A stretch of 64,000 nt of DNA. Origin: Pseudomonadales bacterium (GTDB lineage Bacteria > Pseudomonadota > Gammaproteobacteria > Pseudomonadales > Azotimanducaceae). The stretch is from assembly GCA_022827245.1 (NCBI GenBank), contig JAJDTI010000089.1:1-64000 (forward strand), read 5' to 3'. Shown here in pieces: positions 1 through 9,479 of this stretch (the stretch's first letter is position 1; every line of letters begins with the position of its first letter). The translations under genes and the position numbers were made by a program. Under the pieces are notes generated by a model, which worked only from the letters and a program-made list of their open reading frames with translations, did no database searches and had not been told where the DNA came from.

Positions 1-1
1 G

Positions 2-823
2 GATCTGGATCCGCTTGCGTACGAAATCCTGGCGTCCGTCGCAAGGCACGTAACCGTGTTCATGGACCACAAACAGCAAGTGTACGAGCGCGGCTCCCGC
101 GAGGAGGATGTGCTCCGCGCCTTGCGGCTGCGTCGTCGGAATGTGACGTTGCTGGAGGCGTATCGCTGCTCCCGATACATCGCGCAGGTCGCAGCGTCGT
201 TTGTGGCCGCCGATGACGAACGTGCCAAGTTTCTTGAGCAAGTCCGTACGTCGGACCAGGGTCGACGGCGGATGCCTGCGCTCTATGCGGCGAAGGACAT
301 GGGGGCGGCGCGCGAGCACTTGACTGAGACGATTCGGACTTGCGTTGATAGGGGCGATCGAATCGGCGTTCTGTTGCCGACCAGGCGTTGGGTTTTCGGT
401 TGCGCACGAGGCTTGTCGCGGGCCGGCTTGGAAGTGGAAGTCCCTCCGCAACGCGGCAAGCCCAGATCCGACGGTCTTCCCGCGCACGACTTCACCTCGA
501 ATCGACCGAAACTCATGGCTTATCCAAGCGTGAAAGGGCTGACCTTCGACACGGTGTTGATGCCATTCCTGGAAAGAGACCTGTTCCCCAAGGCAGTGAG
601 CGGCGAGCTGCTGACGAGATGGCTGTTCGTAGGGGTCACTCGAGGGACTGAATGGGTGTATTTCAGTGGGACAGCCGACAGGATGATGTACGGGGATGTA
701 TTCGCGGACCTTGAGCAGCGGGGGCAATTGGCGGTGTTGAGTAATGCGGACGACGCGCTAGCGGAGAGCCGCGGGACCGTGGACGCATGTCCCGAGGACA
801 GCGATCTTAGCAGCCTGTTCTAG
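2..823 (+). CDS. UvrD/PcrA-like superfamily 1 DNA helicase, C-terminal part (5' cut by window edge)
   Basis: The reading frame is open from base 2 to the TAG ending at 823, so only the C-terminal 273 or so residues are present. The first codons carry an SF1 motif III-like stretch (VTVFMDHKQQVYERG). Later come a motif V-like segment (SVKGLTFDTVLMP) and a motif VI-like segment (LFVGVTRGTEWVYFSG), the order found in UvrD/Rep helicases. GTG at 56 and ATG at 62 are internal codons, not starts, because motif III begins before them. The family unwinds DNA with ATP in repair, and stand-alone copies are common in defence islands. The N-terminal Walker A half lies outside the window, so fusion to a nuclease or another domain cannot be excluded. 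Confidence 0.8.
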   Translation, partial: DLDPLAYEILASVARHVTVFMDHKQQVYERGSREEDVLRALRLRRRNVTLLEAYRCSRYIAQVAASFVAADDERAKFLEQVRTSDQGRRRMPALYAAKDMGAAREHLTETIRTCVDRGDRIGVLLPTRRWVFGCARGLSRAGLEVEVPPQRGKPRSDGLPAHDFTSNRPKLMAYPSVKGLTFDTVLMPFLERDLFPKAVSGELLTRWLFVGVTRGTEWVYFSGTADRMMYGDVFADLEQRGQLAVLSNADDALAESRGTVDACPEDSDLSSLF

Positions 824-1121
824 GGCGGGGGGAGGCTCCTCTGGAATGAAGCGGCTTGTGGTTCGGGAAAGCCAAGGGTAGCGATGTCGTGGCCGAAGTC
901 CGCGGGCCGGTGTCACTCGATCAGTATCACAGGCGTACGTCCCTGAGGCGACAGGCGGCCGATCGAACGGGGTGAGTCGCAGATTCACCGGCCGGAGGGT
1001 GGAAGCGTCAGTGGCCGTGACCCGTAGGGCGAGACTCCATCGCGCGCTCGGTTCGCCGTCGGCGAAAGGACGCGACCGTTCGAAAATATTCCGGAGCAGG
1101 CTCGAAATTCATCTCACTCAT

Positions 1122-2369
1122 TCAGAACAGCGTACCCTGACGGGGCAGGAGGATTCGATGTTGGGGTCGAAGTTGCGCGTCGGGCTTCTTCTGGCCGCCA
1201 CTCGGTGTCAACACTTCGATCTCTCGCTCGGTTTCGAGTGATCTCAGGGCCTTGTTGAACTGGCCTTCGGTCGCGGCCGTGTTGTCGGCGGACAGAGCGA
1301 GCAGGGTATCGAATGTCGGTGCCGAACTCTCGTCGAACTGATCGAGTAGCTGAGGCAGGTCAGTCATGAGTGCAGTGTGTATGCGGCCTTCGTCGGTGTA
1401 CTCGAAGCCGAAGTCCAAGCCGATCTGGTTTTCCCAATCGGGACTGAACCCGAGCATGTCCAGTCCGGCGGGGCCTTGAGTGATGGAAGAGTTTTTGATC
1501 GCCCAATGGGCCTCGCTCATGACCAAGCGAGAGCGCGGAACTTTGGAGTAGTGAACGAACCACATGTCTCTGTTCGCGGCGTCCGAGTGCAGGAAAAAAC
1601 GGGATGCGAATCGCGCCCCGATGTTCGACTTGAGCATCTGGCCCAGAAGACGACCCGCAAAGAAGCGGCCAGCTTGGCGGCGGCGTTCCTTGAGCAGCAT
1701 GAGCAGATGCTCCGGACTGAACTCGAAAGGTGCCATTGCCGCGAGGAAGCGGGCATTGTGATTCATGTAGTCGTAGATCGCGCCGAAGTTATAGGTAACG
1801 ATGACCTCAGACTTCGGCAGGGACTGGTAGATCAGGCGAACGTCCTGGTTGGGGACGTCGGCATAGCCGCATTGATCCAGAAAGAAGATGGACCGACCGC
1901 TTCGGGTCCATGCAGAGATTTCCCGGACGATGACCGACAGGGCGTCGGAGGCGGCGGCATTCCGGACCGAGATCGACTCCCGCATGTCCAGCGGCATGTC
2001 GGTATCGGCGAGGGTGATCTTCAAGTGCTCGATCGCGCTAGGGTCAGCGTCGACGAAGTAGAACCGGGTCTCGATCCTCAGCGGTTTCCGCCGCCCGGAG
2101 TTGATGCGGGCGATGGCACGCTGGACGGCATCGATCATGACCAGGGGAGAACCGATACGGGGCAACCCGTGGCGCTTGTACAGCCCTCCGCCGGCGAATG
2201 CATCGACCAAGGCTATGCGCAGGACATCCATGCGAGGCAGAGCGCAGACCACATCGAAGTAGCGATCCAGGTATGCCGCCAACAGGCGCAGTTTTGCGTC
2301 TGTGTGGGCTGCGATTCTCGGAGGCTCAGCTCCTGGCTGCCAGACGAACTGCGCGCTCTTGTTCCGCAT
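1122..2369 (-). CDS. tcmP: Three-Cys-motif partner protein TcmP
   Basis: This is a protein of about 415 residues. Near residues 50-75 it has a Rossmann-like opening (VDAFAGGGLYKRHG followed by RIGSPLVMIDAV), and later FYFVDADPSAIEHL and FFLDQCGYADVP, the pattern of TcmP proteins with a methyltransferase-like fold. The ATG at 2369 is chosen because it starts MRNKSAQFVWQPG; a further ATG at 2405 adds little conserved sequence. It overlaps the end of the upstream DUF5131 gene by 44 bases, so the two are almost certainly co-translated. TcmP is defined by its pairing with a three-Cys-motif protein and its biochemical role is unknown to me. The pair sits next to two helicase/nuclease modules, consistent with a defence or DNA-modification role (inference). 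Confidence 0.82.
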   Translation of the reverse strand: MRNKSAQFVWQPGAEPPRIAAHTDAKLRLLAAYLDRYFDVVCALPRMDVLRIALVDAFAGGGLYKRHGLPRIGSPLVMIDAVQRAIARINSGRRKPLRIETRFYFVDADPSAIEHLKITLADTDMPLDMRESISVRNAAASDALSVIVREISAWTRSGRSIFFLDQCGYADVPNQDVRLIYQSLPKSEVIVTYNFGAIYDYMNHNARFLAAMAPFEFSPEHLLMLLKERRRQAGRFFAGRLLGQMLKSNIGARFASRFFLHSDAANRDMWFVHYSKVPRSRLVMSEAHWAIKNSSITQGPAGLDMLGFSPDWENQIGLDFGFEYTDEGRIHTALMTDLPQLLDQFDESSAPTFDTLLALSADNTAATEGQFNKALRSLETEREIEVLTPSGGQKKPDAQLRPQHRILLPRQGTLF

Positions 2370-3108
2370 GGTCGATTTCTTTGTCGAATCCTGAAGGGAA
2401 GCCATCATGGAACTCGCCGTCTAGAAGACGTCCGCCGGCCTTCGACGTCTTGCCGCCCCACTGCTTGAAGAAAAAGCTGACGGCTTGATCGGCGCATTGG
2501 TCGCGAATCTCCCGAGCCCAGTTGACATCCATAGGACGTGCACCGGGACCGCTTTCACCACCAAGGATGACCCAATCGATTCCGTGCAAGTCGACCGGAC
2601 CGATCCGGCCAAGTAGAGGCTCTACGGAGAGAAAGCGAACTGTCGCGTTGGCGCGGCGAAGGTGGGCGATCCGATTGGATCGCCTTTGGTCCTCGACTGA
2701 GACGCCAAGCCAGATGTGCTTCGGGGCCAGCGTCCTACGGTAACGGCGGTTGACGTAGGTGGCTAGCCTGGAACTCCGCTTGGTGAGCACCTGATAGACG
2801 TGGTGGTCCGCCGCCTCCATGGCGTCGAAGACACGATCCACGTAGGTGTCGGAGACCTTCTTGTGGAAGAGGTCGCTCATGGAGTTTACAAAGATCATTC
2901 GCGGTCGGCGCCAACGCGCTGGCTGAGCGAGCCTCTCAGGCCGCAAGGTCAGGTCGAAGCCGTGCTCGTAGGGATGTCCCGGGACACCTCGGAAGCGTTC
3001 GGCAAACCGCTCGGCGTAGCAGTTGTCACATCCTGGACCGATCTTCGTGCATCCGGTGACCGGGTTCCACGTCGCGTCGGTCCACTCGATCGCGCTGTTA
3101 TCGGCCAC
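2326..3108 (-). CDS. DUF5131 (phage Gp37/Gp68) three-Cys-motif protein
   Basis: The protein has 260 residues. Its N-terminus IEWTDATWNPVTGCTKIG is the hallmark of the Gp37/Gp68 family. It is followed by a C-x6-C-x2-C cluster (CTKIGPGCDNC) near residues 20-29 and later by FVNSMSDLFH, YQVLTKR, WLGVSVEDQ and ILGGESGPGARPM, all family blocks. The cysteine spacing suggests an iron-sulfur cluster, as in divergent radical-SAM proteins, but this is not proven by sequence alone. It is the first gene of a minus-strand pair with tcmP and is transcribed divergently from the DUF6361 operon across 221 bases. Length agrees with the family. The pairing with TcmP is well established, but the substrate is not known. 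Confidence 0.85.
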   Translation of the reverse strand: MADNSAIEWTDATWNPVTGCTKIGPGCDNCYAERFAERFRGVPGHPYEHGFDLTLRPERLAQPARWRRPRMIFVNSMSDLFHKKVSDTYVDRVFDAMEAADHHVYQVLTKRSSRLATYVNRRYRRTLAPKHIWLGVSVEDQRRSNRIAHLRRANATVRFLSVEPLLGRIGPVDLHGIDWVILGGESGPGARPMDVNWAREIRDQCADQAVSFFFKQWGGKTSKAGGRLLDGEFHDGFPSGFDKEIDHAEQERAVRLAARS

Positions 3109-3245
3109 CCAATCTATCCTTGTTTCACGGCGAACAAACCGAGTTGTGGTTCAGAGAGCAGGGGCATTAGCACACTTGTGGACAGTCGGCAAGGCGCCGT
3201 CGTCGGATTTAGGGCTGCCGACAGCGCGAGGGAGAGTCGATTACG

Positions 3246-3294
3246 GCTGACGCGTGGTTGTAGCCGAACCTGGTTTGCGTTCGCACGCGTCAGC
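3246..3294. promoter_or_regulatory. 11-bp perfect inverted repeat in the divergent DUF5131/DUF6361 promoter region
   Basis: The left arm GCTGACGCGTG (3246-3256) and the right arm CACGCGTCAGC (3284-3294) are exact reverse complements separated by 27 bases. The pair lies in the 221-base gap between the divergent starts at 3108 and 3330, ending 35 bases before the TTG at 3330. It could be a two-site operator for a regulator shared by both transcription units, or a stem-loop in the DUF6361 leader. No regulator gene is adjacent. Confidence 0.55.
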
Positions 3295-3329
3295 GGGAAC
3301 AATCGACCGCTTTTCGCCTGACAGCAACA

Positions 3330-4577
3330 TTGGGGGCGCAGTTGGCGCGTGGTCAAGACGGACCAGTAGGGTGGGTGCTTCTTTCTCGGGAAGCAGTAGC
3401 CCGTGCTGAGGAGGCGCTCGACCCGGACGCTAGGGGCGTACGCGACGAGGTTGGCTTTCTCTCGCTGCACCAGGGATTCGCGGACAGGTTCTTTCCCGGT
3501 ACGTCCGTGCTACACACACGGCTACGCTACGTGCTGTTTGTACCTTGGCTCCTAGAGGCCCAGGCGGAACGCAGCGGGACGGACTTCGCCGCGCGCTTCT
3601 CCGCTGCGGAAACCGCCCTGGCCGGCCAGCTCCGGCGCCAGAAGAAGCCCGAGGGCGTGATCGGTGGGCGGGTTTGGCCGAGGCCGGCAGCGCAGCCCCC
3701 GTCAATGGCGTACTGGACGGCGCTGAGGATTTGGCGGATTCTCCGGTCGCGCCCGGACGGGTCGGCACCGAGCCGAGCCGAGACCCTCAGACGGATGGCT
3801 GGCCGTCCTGCGAGACGAGGACGCGCGACGGATGACGAAGATGTGACCCTCGAAGAGGACGGTGGGTCGGCCTTCGTCAAGTTGCCAGAACGTCCGAGAG
3901 GTCTGGGAATGCCCAGCGGGTCGGTGTCGTTCGAGCTAGAGACCAAGGAGCGTGAGTTTCTCCGGCGCCATCTCCTTGGGGTCCGGAGGCATGGATCGAA
4001 GGAGCTGTCGCTTCTGGCTCGCCTCGTGGACGCCGGGGTCGGCCACGAGGAGGCGGATCCGTGGGGTCAAGCGATCCGCAGAGTAGCCGACGACGAGGAT
4101 CGCGCGGCGCTGGTGGTGGCGCGGCAAGCGAGTGCACTTGCCGGCATCGGTCGGTCCGTTTACGCAGCACTGGTGGAGAACGCGCACAAGAATGATGGCT
4201 TGTCGGAAAGCACCGTGCATCGTGAGCGCCTCGCGGAGCTGGTCGATGCCGCCGAGGGAGATGATGCCCGTGCCCTAGACTTGGAAGCGCTCAACGCCCT
4301 GATGCCCGGGCTTCCTCCCCGTTTGCGCGGCGTGCTGACGAGCACTCGGGCTTGGCTCGCATCGGGCGCGAAGGATCCGGTCCCGCTCTACGAGCAATAC
4401 GAAGCAGCCGAACGGGACCGCAAGGGCGACCGCGCACGGCTGCCTAGGACGGTGGGGGGACAGAAACGCCGCGCGGAGTGGGATCCTGGGGAGCATCCGA
4501 GAGCTGAGCGTCTGCACTATCGATGGCAGAACGTGCGCCAATTGCTCGAGGATCTTCACGGGGAATACGGGGAATGA
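3330..4577 (+). CDS. DUF6361 family protein, first gene of PLD/helicase trio
   Basis: The protein is about 415 residues. The N-terminal third matches my memory of the DUF6361 family: GWVLLSREAVARAEEAL, VRDEVGFLSLHQGFADRFFPG, then TSVLHTRLRYVLFVPWLL. The rest is charged and helical with no catalytic motif I can name. The start is uncertain: TTG at 3330 or 3342 are possible, both without a strong Shine-Dalgarno, and the family usually begins a few residues before GW. The stop overlaps the next ATG (ATGA at 4574-4577), so it is translationally coupled to the PLD gene. DUF6361 has no established biochemical function known to me. Its operon with a nuclease-like PLD protein and a helicase suggests an anti-phage role (inference). 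Confidence 0.72.
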   Translation: MGAQLARGQDGPVGWVLLSREAVARAEEALDPDARGVRDEVGFLSLHQGFADRFFPGTSVLHTRLRYVLFVPWLLEAQAERSGTDFAARFSAAETALAGQLRRQKKPEGVIGGRVWPRPAAQPPSMAYWTALRIWRILRSRPDGSAPSRAETLRRMAGRPARRGRATDDEDVTLEEDGGSAFVKLPERPRGLGMPSGSVSFELETKEREFLRRHLLGVRRHGSKELSLLARLVDAGVGHEEADPWGQAIRRVADDEDRAALVVARQASALAGIGRSVYAALVENAHKNDGLSESTVHRERLAELVDAAEGDDARALDLEALNALMPGLPPRLRGVLTSTRAWLASGAKDPVPLYEQYEAAERDRKGDRARLPRTVGGQKRRAEWDPGEHPRAERLHYRWQNVRQLLEDLHGEYGE

Positions 4578-6403
4578 GCCACCTGGAAACGCAGCCGCTG
4601 CTCGAGCTGTTGCGTCCGCCGGCCGGGTGGCGGACGGACCGTGCGATCCTCAGCGCGTACTCGGCCGAACCGGCGGTACTCGTGGCTATCTTGCTGGCGC
4701 TGGTGGGGCGTGACGACGACCAGGGCGGCGGGGCAAAGGTCGCATTGGCGAAAGCCATGACCGAACTGCGAGGCCGTGTCCACTTCGTGCTGCAGCGCGG
4801 ACGCCTGGCGGCGCCGCGCAAGGCGACCGGAGTCCTGGCGCTTCTCGACCGTTTCGTGCGCGAAGTGCCGTGGAACGAGGTGGCGGACGGTGAGGCGGGA
4901 CGCTCCTGGCACGCGAAGCTCGCGCTGGTTAGGACGGTACCGTACGACAATCCCCAAGGACCGGCGTCCTGGCGTTTGTGGCTGGGGAGTCGGAACTTCA
5001 CACAGGACACATCGTGGGACATCGCGCTGTCGCTTGAGTCGGTCGCAGGCCGCAAGGGGGGACAGGTACTTGCGGGAGTTGACCGGCTAGCGGCGCGCCT
5101 CGCTGAGAGAGCCGGTGAGGCACGGGATTGGCGCGTAATGGCAGCTGAGCTCGCTGAAGCACGTTGGGATGTGCCGAAGGGCCTGACGGTACAGCGGGTC
5201 GATCTGATGATGCCCGGAGACAAGGGGAGGAGGATGCCGGAACCGCCGCCACGGACGAAGCGGGTGATTGCCGTGGCGCCGTTCCTGGATGGTCAGACCG
5301 TGCGTCGGCTGGGCGCTTGGTGCAACAAACGCGAACTGCTTTCGAGCGTGCCGGAACTTGCGAAGCTGAACGCGCAAAAGTCCGACCCGTTGACGGGGTT
5401 CGAACTTCTCGCACTGCCGGGCTCTCCAGAGGATAGTTCAGCTCCGCCCGAGGACGGCGCCGGCACGGCTGAAGCCGCGGTTGAAGCGAGGGGTCTTCAC
5501 GCGAAGTTGCTGTGGACGGAACAAGGCGGTCGCGCGACGCTGTGGCTCGGGAGCCCCAATCTGACGAAGCGCGCATGGCAACAGAACGCTGAGGCATACG
5601 CCGAGATTGGGGTGGACTTCCGGCGCGATCCGCCGGCGGCTACCAAGCTCCGCGAGGGAATCGAGGCGTTCCGGGAGCTCGCCAGACCAGTGCGACCGGA
5701 GGATCTCGGGCCCGACGCCGGGGAGGACTCGACGGAGGAAGCCCTCGAGAAGGCACGCGGGCAAGTCTCGGCGCGACTGTCGGGGTACCAGCGCCGATGT
5801 AAGGAGGCGACCATCGTGGAGACGCCCGACGGTCCGCCCCATCCGGACGACCCACGCATCAGGCTTGAAGTCGCTAGGCTCGGCAACGGGCTGCGACTCT
5901 GGCCGGTGGGAGCGTGCAGCGTCGAGGTGCCACATGAGGACGGCGAGGACACGGAGCTTTTGTCGCTACGCGTGTCGCTGGATGGGCATCGGATTTCATG
6001 GACGCAACTCGTCCCCTTCGATCCCCCGCTGCTGGTGGACCGGGACACGGCGGTGCTCGGTGACTACCTGGGTGCGAGCGGCATCCTAGACTGGATTAGC
6101 GACGAGTTGGACGATATCGCCGATTCGGACGGCGGCGGCGAATGGGATGCGGAACCCGCGTCCCGGACGGATTCCGGCGGCGGGGCTGGGGAAAGACGGG
6201 ATGTGCCTACGGTGGAGAAGGTGCTCCGGGCGTGGACACGCGAACCGAGGCGGCTTGACGTCGTGGACCAGATCCTGCGCGGAACGCGTCCGACTGGGAG
6301 CGGCGAGGACGACGCGGTAGCCCGCAGCCATCTGGCCGCCTTCGCGCGGAGCTGGAAGGTGCTGCGTGCGGGATTGCCCGGAAGGAAGTCGAGTGCCACT
6401 TAA
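4574..6403 (+). CDS. Phospholipase D-like protein with two HxK motifs (putative nuclease)
   Basis: The protein is 609 residues. Two PLD half-sites are visible: WHAKLAL near residue 113 followed by LGSRNFT, and GLHAKLLW near residue 309 followed by LGSPNLT. This HxK...GS(x)N arrangement matches PLD-family nucleases of defence systems, where the two halves form one active site. A C-terminal 250-residue region has no recognised motif. The ATG at 4574 overlaps the DUF6361 stop by four bases; a GTG upstream at 4523 would overlap much further and is less likely. The 3' end overlaps the helicase start by 11 bases. The likely role is as the DNA-cleaving component of the three-gene module, which is inferred from context. 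Confidence 0.75.
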   Translation: MSHLETQPLLELLRPPAGWRTDRAILSAYSAEPAVLVAILLALVGRDDDQGGGAKVALAKAMTELRGRVHFVLQRGRLAAPRKATGVLALLDRFVREVPWNEVADGEAGRSWHAKLALVRTVPYDNPQGPASWRLWLGSRNFTQDTSWDIALSLESVAGRKGGQVLAGVDRLAARLAERAGEARDWRVMAAELAEARWDVPKGLTVQRVDLMMPGDKGRRMPEPPPRTKRVIAVAPFLDGQTVRRLGAWCNKRELLSSVPELAKLNAQKSDPLTGFELLALPGSPEDSSAPPEDGAGTAEAAVEARGLHAKLLWTEQGGRATLWLGSPNLTKRAWQQNAEAYAEIGVDFRRDPPAATKLREGIEAFRELARPVRPEDLGPDAGEDSTEEALEKARGQVSARLSGYQRRCKEATIVETPDGPPHPDDPRIRLEVARLGNGLRLWPVGACSVEVPHEDGEDTELLSLRVSLDGHRISWTQLVPFDPPLLVDRDTAVLGDYLGASGILDWISDELDDIADSDGGGEWDAEPASRTDSGGGAGERRDVPTVEKVLRAWTREPRRLDVVDQILRGTRPTGSGEDDAVARSHLAAFARSWKVLRAGLPGRKSSAT

Positions 6404-9400
6404 GGCAAAGCCGTTCCAGCGAGCGACCATTGACGCCGTGGCAAGAGCGTTCGCCGATCCAGCGGGATCGCGGCGCTTCCTCGTTGCCGACGAGGTGGGA
6501 CTGGGCAAGACGGTCGTAGCTCGGGGCGTTGTCGAGAAGCTGTCGAGTGAGCGGCGACCGTTGCGCGTGTTCTACGTCTGTTCCAACCTTGCCATCGGTA
6601 AGCAGAATCTGGACCGGCTGGTGTCGTTCCTGCCCGACGACGAAGGCGGGGCAGCGATCGCTAGCGTCGACCGCCCGAGTCTGATGCCGACGCGCAAGCC
6701 GCCTTCACACGGGCGCGTCCAGGTGTACTCCCTGACGCCGGGTACGGCGCTGCCCTCGCGCCGCGGCCGTGCAGGAGAGGGCCGGTACGAGGAGCGCGCG
6801 TTCGGCGTCGCGCTGCTCGATGAGCTGCTGGGACGGAGAATGCTTGGGCTCGGCCCCGCGATGTGCGGGAGGGTCGGGTGGCGACGGTTCTACGACAAAG
6901 TGCGGGAGTACAAGGCGATGCTCCGGGATGGTGACAGCCCCGGGCTCGGCTTCGCGCCGTTGTTTCGCCGCGCGCTAAGGACGGAGCTTGCCCTCGGACC
7001 GGGACAGTGGCTGTCGTCCCGAGTCCGAGGGATGATCCAGCGGGGTGAGAACAGGGAGCTCGTGCGTGCAGTAAGGGCCGCGCTGGCGATCGCGGCGCTG
7101 GACGGTGTGCGGCCGGATCTCATCATCTTCGACGAGTTCCAGCGTTTCCGGGACTTCCTGACGGAGGGGGACGAGGAACACGACTGCGACGAGCGGGGCA
7201 ACCTCGACGAGTCCGCCCTACGCGTCCTCACGGCGATCCGCGGCGAAGGCGAAGGACAGCATACCTCGCTGCTCCTGCTGTCGGCCACGCCGTACACGCC
7301 CTACCGCGGCAGAGACGAGAGCGGCTACGGCGAAGCGGCGGGTGACTTCTTTGAGATCGTGAAATTCCTGCACGGCGGTGGGCGAACCGGCCGCGAAGCG
7401 GCAAAACGTGCCCGTTCCCTTTTCGGCGCACTTGAGGAGGAAATGCGCAAGGGCACGCCGTTCTCGGAACTCGCAGAACGCGCACGAGCCGAGCTAGCGA
7501 CGCTGCTCAAGCGTGTGCTTTCCCGGACGGAGCGGCCCCGATCTGCGGACGACGTGGCGGCCGACTCCAAGGGAGGCGAGCGCGAAGTAAGTCTGTCGCC
7601 GGCGGATGTCCTAGTTTTCCGGCACCTCAAGGAGAGTCTTGGGAAGGCAGACCATGGTTGGGCGGTGGGTCTTTGGCAATCGGTGCCGCTACCAATGCAG
7701 GCGCTCGGGCGCCGTTACAAGGTCTGGCGTCGAGCGTCGAACGTCGTTCCCGACCGCAGGATCGCCTTGACGAACGATATGCGCAAGCGCTTTGGAACTA
7801 GCGAGCCCTGGGCGCACCCCGGGCTGCGGGCCCTGTTACAGGCGCTTCCGGTGCGGCGGCTGGCGCTCCCATGGGTGGCGCCGTCGCTGCCGTGGTGGCC
7901 CCTCCGAGGGGGTTGGCGGGGCGAGATCCGGGACGCCGAGATTGATGGGAAGCTGCTCGTCTTCAGCCGTTTCCGCGCTGTTCCGGTGGCGCTGTCCGGG
8001 CTGGTCAGCTACGTAGTGGAGGCGTCGCTCCGGGAGCGTTTGAGGGGCAAGCACCGGCCGAGTTACGACCACGCCACGCGACGCCAATTCCTCGCAGCGG
8101 CGCCGGATCGGCCGAGCCTGCTGAGCCTGTTCCATCCGTCGCCTTTGCTCGCGGGCGTGGATCCGATGGCGCGGGGGTTGGGGAACCTGGGGACGGCTAA
8201 GGCGACGGTCCGGGCGCAGCTTCACTCGCTGCTTGCCAGCCATGGTGTCCGGGTCGTGCGTCGGACGTCTCGCGCGCGACTGCGCGTCTGGGAGCTGCTG
8301 GCCGCGATCGAACGCCACACGGGGCTGTGGAAGGCGAGCCGATCGGCATGGTACCGGGTGGCAGACGGCCTTGGAGCGGGAAGCGGCGCAGCCGGCGGGC
8401 GTCTCAGGTCAATGGTGCGGCAGTGGGACGAGCACGCAGTTGCGTCGGTCGTCGAGATCGGGGTCGGAGAGTTCAACGCGCTCTGTGGCCTCGCCCTGGA
8501 GGCACCCGGGATCGTGCTTGGGCGCGCGCTGGCCCGGCACTGGAAGGACGCGCTTGAGCCGCGGAATCTGGGTCTCGTGGCTGGACTCTCGTGGCGGGCG
8601 CTCAGGGCGTACTTTGACCAGCCTTGGTTTGCTGCGGCCCTCGGCGGGCCTGAGAGAGGCTACCCCGACCGGATACGGCGCGCCGTTGTGGAAGGCAATC
8701 TCGAGTCGGTGCTGGACGAGCACTTCTGGTATTTGGGTGTGGCCGCGAGCACGAATTGGGCGGAGGCGGTCACGGAGTTAGAGGCGTCGCTGAGGCTCCG
8801 GACTAGCACGGTCTTGCTCCACGAGAGGGGATCCGACCCGGGGACGGTGCGGCTGCGGTGTCACGCTGCGGTGGCGTTGAACGAAGCCCGGGCCTCGTCC
8901 ACGTCGGGCGACGCGCGGGAGGCTCCGCTCCGTCCGGATGAGGTGAGACGCGCGTTCAACGCGCCGTTCTGGCCCTACGTGCTTGTGACGACGTCGATCG
9001 GACAGGAGGGACTAGACTTTCATCCTTGGTGTAGGGCGCTCGCACATTGGGACCTTTGTTCCGGACCGGTTGCGCTGGAGCAGAGGGAAGGGCGTATCAG
9101 CAGATTCGCAGGCTTGGCAGTGCGGCGCGCGATCGCGGCACAGATTCCGTTAAAGGAAAGGGGAGACGAGACCGGCGAGAGTCCGTGGTCCTCGCTCGCG
9201 GCCCGAGCGGAGGCCGAGCTTGCGGACCGTGCTGGGCTCGAACCGTGGTGGGTTGCACCGGGTTCGACGACGCAACGAGTCGTGTTTTCAGTGCCAGGCA
9301 GCGAGAGGCCGGCGCGAATGGCCATGCTAAACAGGGAACGGGCGTTGTACCGCTTGGTGCTAGGGATGCCGGACCAGGCGGACCTTCTTGAGCTGATCGC

Positions 9401-9479
9401 CGCCGATGAGGCATGGGATCCGAAAAACGTGCACCGAGCGTGCCTTGACCTGTCCGCTTGGGGAGCAAGTCGTGAATAG
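6393..9479 (+). CDS. Large SF2-type helicase of the DUF6361/PLD module
   Basis: The protein is 1028 residues from a GTG at 6393, which sits seven bases after a good Shine-Dalgarno (GGAAGGAAG) inside the PLD gene. Helicase motifs in order: DEVGLGKTVVA (Walker A) near residue 33, IIFDEFQRF (a DEFQ Walker B) near 245, LLLSATPYTPY (motif III) near 297, TTSIGQEGLDFH (motif V) near 868 and QREGRISRFAG (motif VI) near 897. About 550 residues separate the two RecA-like halves, much more than in ordinary helicases. The insert is rich in Trp and Arg and matches nothing I can name. It resembles helicases that accompany PLD nucleases in DISARM-like loci, but the DUF1998 partner of DISARM is absent. Confidence 0.78.
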   Translation: MPLKAKPFQRATIDAVARAFADPAGSRRFLVADEVGLGKTVVARGVVEKLSSERRPLRVFYVCSNLAIGKQNLDRLVSFLPDDEGGAAIASVDRPSLMPTRKPPSHGRVQVYSLTPGTALPSRRGRAGEGRYEERAFGVALLDELLGRRMLGLGPAMCGRVGWRRFYDKVREYKAMLRDGDSPGLGFAPLFRRALRTELALGPGQWLSSRVRGMIQRGENRELVRAVRAALAIAALDGVRPDLIIFDEFQRFRDFLTEGDEEHDCDERGNLDESALRVLTAIRGEGEGQHTSLLLLSATPYTPYRGRDESGYGEAAGDFFEIVKFLHGGGRTGREAAKRARSLFGALEEEMRKGTPFSELAERARAELATLLKRVLSRTERPRSADDVAADSKGGEREVSLSPADVLVFRHLKESLGKADHGWAVGLWQSVPLPMQALGRRYKVWRRASNVVPDRRIALTNDMRKRFGTSEPWAHPGLRALLQALPVRRLALPWVAPSLPWWPLRGGWRGEIRDAEIDGKLLVFSRFRAVPVALSGLVSYVVEASLRERLRGKHRPSYDHATRRQFLAAAPDRPSLLSLFHPSPLLAGVDPMARGLGNLGTAKATVRAQLHSLLASHGVRVVRRTSRARLRVWELLAAIERHTGLWKASRSAWYRVADGLGAGSGAAGGRLRSMVRQWDEHAVASVVEIGVGEFNALCGLALEAPGIVLGRALARHWKDALEPRNLGLVAGLSWRALRAYFDQPWFAAALGGPERGYPDRIRRAVVEGNLESVLDEHFWYLGVAASTNWAEAVTELEASLRLRTSTVLLHERGSDPGTVRLRCHAAVALNEARASSTSGDAREAPLRPDEVRRAFNAPFWPYVLVTTSIGQEGLDFHPWCRALAHWDLCSGPVALEQREGRISRFAGLAVRRAIAAQIPLKERGDETGESPWSSLAARAEAELADRAGLEPWWVAPGSTTQRVVFSVPGSERPARMAMLNRERALYRLVLGMPDQADLLELIAADEAWDPKNVHRACLDLSAWGASRE

